Shown: positions 1-5,696, counted from the first letter of the stretch. The stretch is 5,703 nucleotides of DNA from Pleurocapsa sp. MO_226.B13 (GCA_030064795.1 JASJEI010000553.1:1-5703), one strand, 5' to 3'. The notes: generated from the sequence alone by a model not told the origin. Made by a program: numbers and translations.

Positions 1-28
1 GAAGATTGAGTTGATTTCATTAATTTTG

Positions 29-883
29 TTACTTAGTGATGGTTCGTTGCCGATCTTGAGGAGAGACGACATCAGGTAGGGGACGTTTTAAGAGGTAAAG
101 CCAAGCTAGGATTAAAAGACCTAAAGCGATCGCAACTAGGCTAACTACCTGAGCAATTTTTAACGGGCCGAGCATTAAGCTATCAGTACGCAACCATTCG
201 ATCCAGACCCGACCTAAACTGTAGCCGATTAAATATACTGCTGCGATCGTTCCTGTTTTCAGACGATGGCGATTTTTTAGACCCCAGAAGAATAGGGATA
301 ACAAAATGATAAATACTCCCAGATTCCAGAGAGATTCGTAAAGAAAAGTCGGATGAAAATATTCAAAATTTAATAATTCCAAGGGGCGATAGCGAGGTGC
401 GATATAAAGTTTCCAAGGTAAATCCGTCGGCTTACCAAAAGCTTCAGAATTAAAGAAGTTACCCCAACGACCAATGGCTTGACCTAATATTAGTGAGGGG
501 GCGACTAAATCTAGTAGTTGCCATAAAGATATACGGTTGAGGCGAGCAAAAATAATTGTGGCTAGAGTGCCACCAATAATCGCGCCATGAATAGCAATGC
601 CTCCTTTCCAGATCGCGATTATATCCCCAGGATGTTGAGCATAATCTTGCCACTGAAATAAAACATAATAGATTCTGGCTGCGGGAATAGCCGAAACCAC
701 CAACCAAATCGCCAAATCTCCTAGTAGATCGGGATCTACTCCACGACGCTTGGCTAAATACTGAGAAAGAGTCACGCCGATTAAAACCGCTGAAGCGATT
801 AGTAAACCATACCAACGGATTGCAAGTGACCCAATTTCAAAGATTATCGGGCCTGGAGACTGAAACTGAGCAGCAAAGAGCAT
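29..883 (-). CDS. lgt: Prolipoprotein diacylglyceryl transferase (Lgt)
   Basis: Integral membrane enzyme that transfers diacylglycerol from phosphatidylglycerol to the lipobox cysteine of prolipoproteins, the first step of lipoprotein maturation. The protein (284 aa from the chosen start) carries the Lgt signature [13 protein letters not shown] at residues 138-150. It also has RWYG near residue 25, [12 protein letters not shown] with the conserved His at 99, HPTFLYES at 177-184, and [11 protein letters not shown] with Arg225 and Glu229. These correspond to the residues known to be essential in the E. coli enzyme. About seven hydrophobic segments are visible and the length is normal for the family. 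The frame can be extended six codons to a TTG at 899-901. I prefer the ATG at 881-883 because it gives the usual start of cyanobacterial Lgt (MLFA...FxSPGPI) and the extension adds only polar residues. Neither start has a clear Shine-Dalgarno. The gene is divergent from the two-component operon. Family call is near certain; the start is likely. Confidence 0.96.
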   Translation of the reverse strand: MLFAAQFQSPGPIIFEIGSLAIRWYGLLIASAVLIGVTLSQYLAKRRGVDPDLLGDLAIWLVVSAIPAARIYYVLFQWQDYAQHPGDIIAIWKGGIAIHGAIIGGTLATIIFARLNRISLWQLLDLVAPSLILGQAIGRWGNFFNSEAFGKPTDLPWKLYIAPRYRPLELLNFEYFHPTFLYESLWNLGVFIILLSLFFWGLKNRHRLKTGTIAAVYLIGYSLGRVWIEWLRTDSLMLGPLKIAQVVSLVAIALGLLILAWLYLLKRPLPDVVSPQDRQRTITK

Positions 884-943
884 ATCTGTATAAGTTGGCA
901 AAATATTGGTTTTACTTTACTCGATCTAGTTTAATCGTTGTTT

Positions 944-973
944 ATTATCTCAGGTTTGTTCGGTTTATGTTGA
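944..973 (-). promoter_or_regulatory. Weak candidate promoter for lgt
   Basis: Read on the minus strand, GATAAT (949-944) resembles a -10 box. TCAACA (973-968), 18 bp upstream of it, is a poor -35 match (4 of 6 to TTGACA). It would give a leader of about 55 bases before the lgt ATG. This rests only on consensus resemblance in AT-rich DNA. Confidence 0.2.
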
Positions 974-1050
974 TTGAGTTTTGTCCGCAGTGTCTTGGTG
1001 CGCCTAGATGGGACAACCTTTCTATCGAAGCGGGGTCGTTTATCCCAGAA

Positions 1051-1064
1051 TGGGGGTACCCCCA
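1051..1064. repeat. 14-bp perfect palindrome TGGGGGTACCCCCA
   Basis: Perfect self-complementary sequence in an otherwise AT-rich intergenic area. The heptamer CCCAGAA occurs just upstream (1044-1050) and again overlapping the right arm (1061-1067). CCCA at 1044-1047 can also pair with TGGG at 1051-1054, so alternative hairpins compete. It has no U-tract, so it is not a classical terminator. It may be part of a dispersed intergenic repeat, but that cannot be shown from one copy. Confidence 0.7.
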
Positions 1065-1259
1065 GAAGAGTTAACTGGTTGATGGAGAGCGATCGCAAAA
1101 CTAGCAAAACTGATGTAAGAAGCAAGCCCGAAACTCCTAAGGATAGTAATTTTTCTGGCTAGTCTCGGTTTCAAATAACCTGAATTAAATAAATTAGTCG
1201 ATCTAACTTTGGTTTACTGACTTTAACGAAGAAATACGTCAAAAGCCCAGTCGCACTCT

Positions 1260-1287
1260 AAATTCATTTCAATTGCGCTATGAATTT
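1260..1287. repeat. Inverted repeat AAATTCAT / ATGAATTT upstream of the regulator gene
   Basis: The arms at 1260-1267 and 1280-1287 are perfect 8-bp complements separated by 12 bases. The right arm read on the minus strand is ATTCATAG (1285-1278), identical to the 8-mer at 1307-1314 inside the 21-bp promoter element 20 bp downstream. The left arm carries ATTCAT (1262-1267). ATTCAT therefore occurs three times within about 50 bp. This suggests extra half-sites for the protein that binds the 21-mer; the link is inference. Confidence 0.5.
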
Positions 1288-1304
1288 GAGTCTCGCTAAA
1301 AATT

Positions 1305-1346
1305 AGATTCATAGTTTTTTAATATTTATGTGACAAGGTAAAAATA
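1305..1346 (+). promoter_or_regulatory. Candidate promoter/operator of the two-component operon (21-bp element, copy 1)
   Basis: The 21 bases at 1305-1325 are identical to 3787-3807 upstream of the DUF2808 gene. They contain TTCATAG (1308-1314) and TTAATAT (1319-1325), two related heptads (5 of 7 matching) with an 11-bp period. That is the geometry known for OmpR/PhoB-class regulators binding head to tail. A -10-like TAAAAATA follows at 1339-1346, at the same offset as TAAAGATA in the second copy. A start near 1352 would leave a leader of about 27 bases. GGTA-AAAA-TACC (1337-1348) is a small inverted repeat over the -10-like box. Autoregulation by the encoded response regulator is inferred. 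Confidence 0.5.
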
Positions 1347-1378
1347 CCAGAGAAAAGTATGTTAATTATTCAACCGTC

Positions 1379-2071
1379 ATGCCTTCTGCTACAACCATTC
1401 TGATAATTGAAGATAATCTCAGCCTCTGCGACACACTGAAGCTATATATCGAGCAAGAGGGATGGGACTGTCAGATCGCTAATGATGGTGAGCAGGGTTT
1501 GATTAAGCTCCGACACTGTCATCCCAATTTGATTTTGCTGGACATTATGTTACCAGATGTAGATGGGTTTCAACTTTGCCAACAAGTACGAGCATCTCAG
1601 GATTTCGTACCAATTTTGATGCTAACAGCTAGGGGAGAAGAAAGCGATCGCGTTACAGGACTTTCTCTGGGTGCTGATGACTATTTAACCAAACCGTTTG
1701 GTGCTAAAGAATTAATTGCCCGTATTAAATCGTTACTGCGACGAGCCTACAGTGCAGGATACCGAGATGTCAGTTTGAGTAGTGGAGTCAAAGTAGATGG
1801 GCGATCGCGACAAGCATTTCTCAACGGTGAATTACTCGACTTGCGAGGTAAGGAATTTGACCTGTTAGAGCAATTGGTGTCCGCACCAGGACGTGCCTAT
1901 TCCCGCGAACAACTTTTAGAACAAGTATGGGGTTTTGACTTTGAGGGAGATACTCGCATTGTCGATGTATATATTCGCAAGCTACGAGAGAAGCTAGAGC
2001 TAGATTCAGCTAACCCCGATTATATTCAAACAGTTTGGGGAGTAGGCTATCGTTTCAAGGCAGGTGAGTGA
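1379..2071 (+). CDS. OmpR/PhoB-family two-component response regulator
   Basis: DNA-binding response regulator of 230 aa, the usual length. The N-terminal receiver domain (about 6-121) has the acidic pair Glu11-Asp12, the phosphoacceptor Asp55 in LLDIMLPD, the switch Thr83 in MLTAR, and Tyr102 and Lys105 in DDYLTKPF. The C-terminal winged-helix domain (about 130-228) has the typical LRGKEFDLLEQL, the recognition-helix region RIVDVYIRKLREKL (193-206) and the wing hairpin WGVGYRF. The receiver carries four cysteines (17, 31, 47, 67), including an HCH triplet at 46-48; whether this matters is unknown. The stop overlaps the kinase ATG by one base (TGATG), implying translational coupling, so the next gene is its cognate kinase. 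No clear Shine-Dalgarno precedes the ATG. A 14-codon out-of-frame frame starts at an ATG at 1359 and overlaps the true start. The regulated process cannot be named from sequence; the shared 21-bp element points to its own operon and the DUF2808 gene as targets. Confidence 0.95.
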   Translation: MPSATTILIIEDNLSLCDTLKLYIEQEGWDCQIANDGEQGLIKLRHCHPNLILLDIMLPDVDGFQLCQQVRASQDFVPILMLTARGEESDRVTGLSLGADDYLTKPFGAKELIARIKSLLRRAYSAGYRDVSLSSGVKVDGRSRQAFLNGELLDLRGKEFDLLEQLVSAPGRAYSREQLLEQVWGFDFEGDTRIVDVYIRKLREKLELDSANPDYIQTVWGVGYRFKAGE

Positions 2072-3501
2072 TGAAGTGGCATAGTATTTCAACGCGCCTA
2101 ATTCTGATGCTGTTGGGTTTGACCTTGGGGAGTGTCACGGGGTTTTCTATTGTATTGGATATTGCCCTTAAAAACTTTTTTGTTCGCGATGCTCAAACTA
2201 CTCTGCAACGTCAGGCGAACGTATTAGCAAACCAAGCTCAAGCTGAACCCGACCCAGAAAAATTAAGGCAATGGGCGAACTTAATTGCCCAACAAGGACA
2301 ATGGCAAGTAATTGTGTTTAATGGCGAAGGAAAAGAATGGATTAAAAGAGAAGGAGTGTTAACCGATAATTCTCCCCAACCACCAGCAGAATTAATTGCA
2401 AAAACTCTAACAGGCTCTACCAGCGAGGGAAGATTCAAGACAGCAGAAAATTCTCAATATCCTTGGTGGCTCTACGGCACAGCACCTTTATATCTAGGAA
2501 AAGAACTATTTGGTGCGGTTTACATTGCCATGCCGATGCGAAGACCAAAACAATTTGCCCAACAAGTAGAAGGAGTAGTAGTGGGAATGGTACTTGTTAC
2601 CACAACCATAACCGTCTTGGCAGCTTGGTTACTTTCTCGTAGCTTTACCCAACCTCTAGAACGCCTTCATCAACAAGCGAAACTACTAGGAGCGGGTGAT
2701 TATACCGCCCGTTCTGGTATTAAAGGTAAGGGAGAACTGGCTCAACTGAGTCATTCAGTAGATGAGATGGCAGCAAAACTCTCGGTTACTTTAGAAGCAC
2801 TCAAGGCACAGGAAACCTCCCGTCGGCAGCTAGTAGCTAATGTATCTCACGATCTGCGTACTCCCCTGGCATCCTTGCGAGTCGAGTTAGAAGCAATTTT
2901 AGATGGAGTGGTATCGGGAGAAAAAGCGAGTCAATATTTAAAACGTGCCTGTCGCGAAACAGATTATCTCGCCCGTCTAGTAGAACAACTGATGCTCTTG
3001 GCTCGTGCTGATGCAGGTCAACTACAGATAAATCCTCAAGCAGTTTCCGCCGTCGCGATCGCTCAAGAATGTCTTTCTCGCATGGAAGTGACGGCTCATA
3101 ACGCTCATCTTAATTTAGAATTGCTAGCTACTCCCGATCTCCCTCAAGTTTGGGTCGATCCAGAGTTAACTGGACAAGTGGTTTTAAATCTAATCGATAA
3201 TGCGATTAAATATGCTCCAGATAGTGAAGTTATTGATATTGAAGTTTTGCCCCCCGTAACTGAAAATAAAGGCAACTATGTTCCTCTACAAGTGCGCGAT
3301 CGCGGTTCGGGCATGAAACCAGAAGAAATCAAGCAAGTGACAGAACGTTTTTACCGTACTAATTCCGCTCGTCCCAAAGGTGGATTTGGCTTGGGACTAG
3401 CGATCGCTCACCAAGTTTGTCATCTACAAGGCGGTAGCCTTCAAATAGAAAGTCAGTTAGCAAAGGGAACTGTAGTTAGGTTATTGTTGCCTACTCAGTA
3501 A
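2071..3501 (+). CDS. Membrane-bound sensor histidine kinase (HAMP-HisKA-HATPase_c)
   Basis: Inner-membrane sensor kinase of 476 aa, inferred to phosphorylate the regulator encoded immediately upstream. A first transmembrane helix (about 9-31) is followed by a predicted periplasmic sensor region of about 130 residues with no motif I can assign. The second helix is at about 166-188 and the HAMP linker at about 189-240. The dimerisation helix carries the phosphoacceptor His260 in NVSHDLRTPLASL. The ATPase domain shows the N box NLIDNAIKYAP (373-383), G1 DRGSG (410-414), the F box ERFYR and G2 GGFGLGLAI (437-445). All catalytic motifs look intact. The start is the ATG at 2071, sharing a base with the regulator stop; a GTG one codon earlier (2068) is the only close alternative. 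GGTGAG lies just upstream, but coupling to upstream translation probably dominates. The signal is unknown. The sensor region is not recognisable as a PAS or GAF domain by eye. Confidence 0.95.
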   Translation: MKWHSISTRLILMLLGLTLGSVTGFSIVLDIALKNFFVRDAQTTLQRQANVLANQAQAEPDPEKLRQWANLIAQQGQWQVIVFNGEGKEWIKREGVLTDNSPQPPAELIAKTLTGSTSEGRFKTAENSQYPWWLYGTAPLYLGKELFGAVYIAMPMRRPKQFAQQVEGVVVGMVLVTTTITVLAAWLLSRSFTQPLERLHQQAKLLGAGDYTARSGIKGKGELAQLSHSVDEMAAKLSVTLEALKAQETSRRQLVANVSHDLRTPLASLRVELEAILDGVVSGEKASQYLKRACRETDYLARLVEQLMLLARADAGQLQINPQAVSAVAIAQECLSRMEVTAHNAHLNLELLATPDLPQVWVDPELTGQVVLNLIDNAIKYAPDSEVIDIEVLPPVTENKGNYVPLQVRDRGSGMKPEEIKQVTERFYRTNSARPKGGFGLGLAIAHQVCHLQGGSLQIESQLAKGTVVRLLLPTQ

Positions 3502-3569
3502 AAATTAGAGATTGCATAGATTAAAAAAGTTTTGTTCTTATATTTGCCTTTGATTAAAAATATTCGGCA

Positions 3570-3598
3570 AAAAACTGAACATAAATATTACAGTTTTT
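3570..3598 (+). terminator. Possible terminator after the two-component operon
   Basis: AAAAACTG (3570-3577) and CAGTTTTT (3591-3598) form a perfect 8-bp stem with a 13-base loop, about 70 bp after the kinase stop. The right arm ends in a run of five T, so it could work as an AT-rich intrinsic terminator, possibly on both strands. The stem has only two G-C pairs and the loop is large, so this is tentative. Confidence 0.35.
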
Positions 3599-3786
3599 AT
3601 TCCCTCTTATAAATTCAGAATTTCCGCAAGAAAAACTAATTGATAGGAGGTATTTTATTAACAGTAATTTATTATAATTAATGTCAAAAATGCTACAAAA
3701 ATTTTTATTGCTAGAAATTGTCAGAAGAGAAAATAAATTGACAACTATAATTCTGGAGCTCGTATTAATTGAAAAATAATTGAAAA

Positions 3787-3828
3787 AGATTCATAGTTTT
3801 TTAATATCTTTTTCCCACAATAAAGATA
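3787..3828 (+). promoter_or_regulatory. Candidate promoter/operator of the DUF2808 gene (21-bp element, copy 2)
   Basis: The bases at 3787-3807 exactly match 1305-1325. A -10-like TAAAGATA (3821-3828) begins 34 bp after the repeat start, the same offset as TAAAAATA in the first copy, while the 13 bases between are mostly different. Conservation of the element and of the spacing, but not of the filler, is what a shared regulated promoter would look like. The heptads TTCATAG (3790-3796) and TTAATAT (3801-3807) would occupy the -35 region. A start near 3834 gives a leader of about 41 bases. Control by the neighbouring response regulator is inferred. Confidence 0.5.
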
Positions 3829-3874
3829 ACGACAAATAAGTTGTCTGTTAACTAAAAAACCAGGATAAAAATTC

Positions 3875-4324
3875 ATGAAAGGTTTAATTTTAGGTAGTTT
3901 ATCTATTTTAGCTATGTCCGTTGCTAGCGTTCCCGCAGCCGAAGCATTCACCTCAGTTAATAACTCTAGAATCAGTGGTGCTGGATACGTGAATCATTCA
4001 CTAAATTTCCAGGTAGAAAGAGGCAATTTAATAGGTCTGAATATTACTTTACCCGAACAAGTTAGAGATTTGGATGAAGTACAAATTTTTGACCAAATGG
4101 GTGAAATGATAGCTGCTGAAACTGACATTAATGATGGTTTAGTTTCAATTAATTTCGACCGCCCTGTTGCTCCTGGAAATAAGTTGACTTTGAAATTTAA
4201 AGGAGTAAATGGGAGGTATTTACCAGGTGATAGTTTGTCTTACAGAGTATCTGCCCAAAAAGAAGGACTATCTCAACCAATTCCTTTAAGATCGGCAACA
4301 GTGAGAATTCCCGATCGCGATTAA
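3875..4324 (+). CDS. Secreted DUF2808-like protein
   Basis: Small exported protein of 149 aa with no known biochemical function. The N-terminus is a clear Sec signal peptide: Lys2, a hydrophobic core at about 3-19, and a likely cleavage after AEA at residue 24. The mature part resembles the cyanobacterial DUF2808 family: NHSLNFQV (40-47), a hydrophobic LIGLNITLPE strand region (52-61), a DEVQIFDQMGEMI segment, then the family-like FDRPVAPGNKLTLKFKGV (94-111) and LSYRVSAQKEGLSQPIPL (121-138). The composition suggests an all-beta domain. There are no cysteines or transmembrane helices after the signal peptide, so the mature protein should be soluble in the periplasm or outside the cell. AGGA at 3862-3865 lies 9 bases before the ATG, a reasonable ribosome site. 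It appears monocistronic, with a hairpin downstream, and its promoter shares the 21-bp element with the two-component operon. The family call comes from motif recall and was not tested by a profile search. Confidence 0.8.
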   Translation: MKGLILGSLSILAMSVASVPAAEAFTSVNNSRISGAGYVNHSLNFQVERGNLIGLNITLPEQVRDLDEVQIFDQMGEMIAAETDINDGLVSINFDRPVAPGNKLTLKFKGVNGRYLPGDSLSYRVSAQKEGLSQPIPLRSATVRIPDRD

Positions 4325-4346
4325 TTCTCATAACCTGAATAAATTA

Positions 4347-4379
4347 ATAGGGTTAGTTATGGCTTAAAACTGACCCTAT
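4347..4379 (+). terminator. Strong hairpin after the DUF2808 gene
   Basis: ATAGGGTTAGTT (4347-4358) pairs with AACTGACCCTAT (4368-4379) over 12 positions with one wobble pair, leaving a 9-base loop. It starts 22 bases after the stop codon, so it probably ends or protects the transcript. No U-tract follows, so it is not a textbook intrinsic terminator. Confidence 0.55.
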
Positions 4380-4436
4380 CGATCCAGATAATACTCGACC
4401 GTAATTAATAGTCGTTTTACTATAAACAATCAAAGT

Positions 4437-4471
4437 AATTATTAGTTGCTGCTGATTAGCAATTAATAATT
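4437..4471. repeat. 14-bp imperfect palindrome in the 4325-4632 gap
   Basis: AATTATTAGTTGCT (4437-4450) pairs with AGCAATTAATAATT (4458-4471) with one G-U wobble and a 7-base loop. It sits about 160 bp before the next gene, in AT-rich DNA with repeated TTACTGG and GCTAATTG-like words (4546-4588). It could be a dispersed intergenic repeat, an RNA hairpin or an operator; nothing decides between these. Confidence 0.5.
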
Positions 4472-4498
4472 GAAGTTTTGAGTAATTCTAAAATCAAA

Positions 4499-4525
4499 AA
4501 AACTAAAAAATCAAGACTTAGTTTT
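4499..4525. repeat. Inverted repeat AAAACTAA / TTAGTTTT
   Basis: Perfect 8-bp arms at 4499-4506 and 4518-4525 with an 11-base spacer, about 110 bp upstream of the membrane-protein gene. Given the AT-richness, part of this may be chance. No good -35/-10 pair for the downstream gene could be identified; TTGAAA at 4533-4538 is the best -35-like word, but no matching -10 is well placed. Confidence 0.35.
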
Positions 4526-4632
4526 GGCTTACTTGAAAACTTTAGTTACTGGTTAAGAGATTACTAATTACTGGTCGCTAATTGCTGACTTAATTGCCTT
4601 GTATTTGTTCGTTAACTTTAACTCTTATCAAA

Positions 4633-5106
4633 ATGAAATTAACTTCAACATCAAATCATACCATCGAACAGAAAGATTTAAAGAGAATCAGAGCCAGAAA
4701 GTTGACTTTAGTATTTGCTTCTGGATGTTTGGGAGGGACTTTAAACAGCATTACTGTTTGGCTATTTGGTGCAATTGGTATAACCGCTCTGTTCGGAGTT
4801 GCTATTGCTCCAGAGTTAACTTCAGCTTGGCTGTATCCTCGCATTGTTTGGGGCGGAATTTGGGGTTCTCTTTTTCTGTTGCCTTTCTCTCAAAAAAATT
4901 ATTTGATTCGCGGTGTTTTATACAGTTTGTTCCCTACTTTAGTTCAACTTTTTATCGTATTTCCCCAAGCAGATAAAGGAATAATGGGTGTGGAATTAGG
5001 AAGTTTAACACCTGTTTTTGTCCTCTTTTTTAACGCTATATGGGGAATAACTACGGGATTATGGCTGAAATTTATCTCCTACCCTCCTCAGCGAATCAGA
5101 ACTTGA
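4633..5106 (+). CDS. Uncharacterised four-helix membrane protein
   Basis: I do not recognise a named family. From the ATG at 4633 the protein is 157 aa. A short charged N-terminus (1-22, rich in Lys and Arg) precedes four hydrophobic stretches at about 24-57, 66-85, 92-110 and 123-147. Distinctive segments are GCLGGTLNSITVWLFGAIGI, WLYPRIVWGGIWGSLFLLPF, the IRGVLYSLFPTLVQLFIVFP loop-helix and the FFNAIWGITTGLW final helix. Proline and glycine inside the helices suggest re-entrant or kinked segments. The frame also opens at a TTG (4594), adding 13 residues. I chose the ATG because the extension is low-complexity and runs into the repeat-rich leader. No Shine-Dalgarno is visible. The next gene starts 31 bp after the stop, so the two are probably co-transcribed. 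A structural or transport role in the membrane is possible, but no function can be assigned. Confidence 0.8.
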   Translation: MKLTSTSNHTIEQKDLKRIRARKLTLVFASGCLGGTLNSITVWLFGAIGITALFGVAIAPELTSAWLYPRIVWGGIWGSLFLLPFSQKNYLIRGVLYSLFPTLVQLFIVFPQADKGIMGVELGSLTPVFVLFFNAIWGITTGLWLKFISYPPQRIRT

Positions 5107-5137
5107 CCCTCTCGTGTAACTTTTCTTTTATAAAGCA

Positions 5138-5608
5138 ATGAAAAAAATACCGACTCAATCCTTGAGAAATTGGAAAAAAACCCTATTTTTAGTCACAATT
5201 TTTTTCTTCTGTGCCACCCTTCCCACTTTTGCCCAATCAGCAACTCAAGGCGGAGGATTGAATCCTCAAGAACTACTCAGAAACGCTTTAATCCAAATTC
5301 AGGATTTAGGAACTGTTGGAGCGATCGCTTTTATCCTACTTTACATCATTGCCACTATTGCCTTTTTACCAGGCTCAATTCTTACTCTTGGTGCTGGTGT
5401 AGTCTTTGGCGTAGCTCTCGGTTCGCTCTATGTGTTCGTCGGTGCAACTATCGGTGCTACTGGTGCTTTTTTAGTCGGACGTTATTTAGCTAGAGGTTGG
5501 ATATCGCGAAAAATTGAGGGCAATCGTAAGTTTTCAGCTATTGACAAAGCAGTAGAAAAAGAAGGATTTAAAATCGTCCTTCTAATACCATTTCTCGAAA
5601 CTAGCTAG
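5138..5608 (+). CDS. TVP38/TMEM64 (SNARE-associated/DedA-like) membrane protein, C-terminally truncated
   Basis: The 156-aa product starts with an N-terminal hydrophobic signal or anchor (about 14-32, ending PTFAQ), then a short linker and a helix (about 56-76). It continues with the family-typical block FLPGSILTLGAGVVFGVALGSLYVFVGATIGATGAFLVGRYLARGW (75-120). A charged stretch follows, and then EKEGFKIVLL. In full-length relatives this point is followed by an RLSPxxPxxLLNYxxGLT motif and another 70 or so residues. Here it ends after IPFLETS at a TAG. Neither of the other two forward frames just downstream restores the motif, so a simple single-base frameshift does not explain it. The remaining 95 bases of the window are AT-rich and show no coding remnant. 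Family members are membrane proteins linked to lipid handling or transport; an intact function here is doubtful because the conserved second half is missing. It may be a pseudogene. It follows the four-helix gene by 31 bp in a probable operon. Confidence 0.75.
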   Translation: MKKIPTQSLRNWKKTLFLVTIFFFCATLPTFAQSATQGGGLNPQELLRNALIQIQDLGTVGAIAFILLYIIATIAFLPGSILTLGAGVVFGVALGSLYVFVGATIGATGAFLVGRYLARGWISRKIEGNRKFSAIDKAVEKEGFKIVLLIPFLETS

Positions 5609-5666
5609 AAAGATAGCAAATTATTTTTTATTAATTAAAATTCTTAAAACCCCTACTATGTTTAGT

Positions 5667-5696
5667 TTTTGAATTTTGAATTTTGAATTTTGAATT
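5667..5696. repeat. GAATTTT heptamer tandem array
   Basis: Three full GAATTTT units (5671-5677, 5678-5684, 5685-5691) plus a partial GAATT (5692-5696), with a leading TTTT giving about 4.3 units. Short heptameric arrays of this type (STRR-like) are common in the noncoding DNA of cyanobacteria. It lies about 60 bp after the truncated TVP38 gene. Confidence 0.85.

Larger units (their letters stand above)
884..1378. other. Divergent intergenic region between lgt and the response regulator
   Basis: 495 bp with no convincing gene. The left part (about 970-1110) is unusually GC-rich for an intergenic stretch here: by hand count 53 of the 100 bases at 981-1080 are G or C. It holds a 14-bp palindrome, one HIP1 site and a near-perfect 9-bp tandem duplication (GCAAAACTA/GCAAAACTG, 1095-1112). 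Short open frames run through it on both strands, but none has a ribosome binding site or a product I recognise. The right part (about 1160-1378) is AT-rich and contains the inverted repeat and the 21-bp element listed separately, which probably form the control region of the downstream operon. Confidence 0.7.
3502..3874. other. AT-rich intergenic region between the kinase and the DUF2808 gene
   Basis: 373 bp, strongly AT-rich, with no convincing gene. It holds the candidate terminator, an isolated perfect AGGAGG at 3645-3650 with no suitably spaced start codon, and a 32-codon frame at 3681-3779 lacking a placed ribosome site. It ends with the promoter region carrying the second 21-bp element. 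Confidence 0.7.
126..5328. repeat. HIP1 octamers GCGATCGC, eight dispersed copies
   Basis: Exact copies lie at 126-133, 1089-1096, 1644-1651, 1801-1808, 3055-3062, 3296-3303, 3400-3407 and 5321-5328. Seven are inside genes and one is intergenic. Chance expectation from base composition is roughly 0.05 for the window. HIP1 over-representation is a known cyanobacterial genome feature and supports the taxonomic assignment. The recent-looking AT-rich gaps have almost none. Confidence 0.9.

Noticed and set aside
459..815. 118-codon minus-strand frame inside lgt
   Set aside because: Lies in another frame of the clearly coding lgt sequence and has a composition unlike a natural protein.
820..1074. 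84-codon open frame on the plus strand, overlapping the lgt start
   Set aside because: Partly antisense to lgt, no ribosome site, and no recognisable protein features; most likely a chance frame.
931..1162. Overlapping 62- and 64-codon frames on opposite strands in the GC-rich block
   Set aside because: They read the same palindromic, higher-GC segment on both strands and lack initiation signals. Treated as a possible repeat unit, not genes.
1359..1403. 14-codon upstream frame overlapping the response-regulator start
   Set aside because: Out of frame and very short. An attenuation or leader-peptide role has no supporting hairpin or codon bias.
1068..3173. 12-bp match AGAGTTAACTGG at 1067-1078 and 3162-3173
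   Set aside because: One copy is inside the kinase coding sequence and the match is short enough to be chance.
3745..3951. 68-codon minus-strand frame across the DUF2808 start
   Set aside because: Antisense to the signal-peptide region and promoter; no ribosome site or domain features.
1175..4340. 11-bp match ATAACCTGAAT at 1175-1185 and 4330-4340
   Set aside because: Short and AT-rich, with no consistent position relative to genes; expected by chance.
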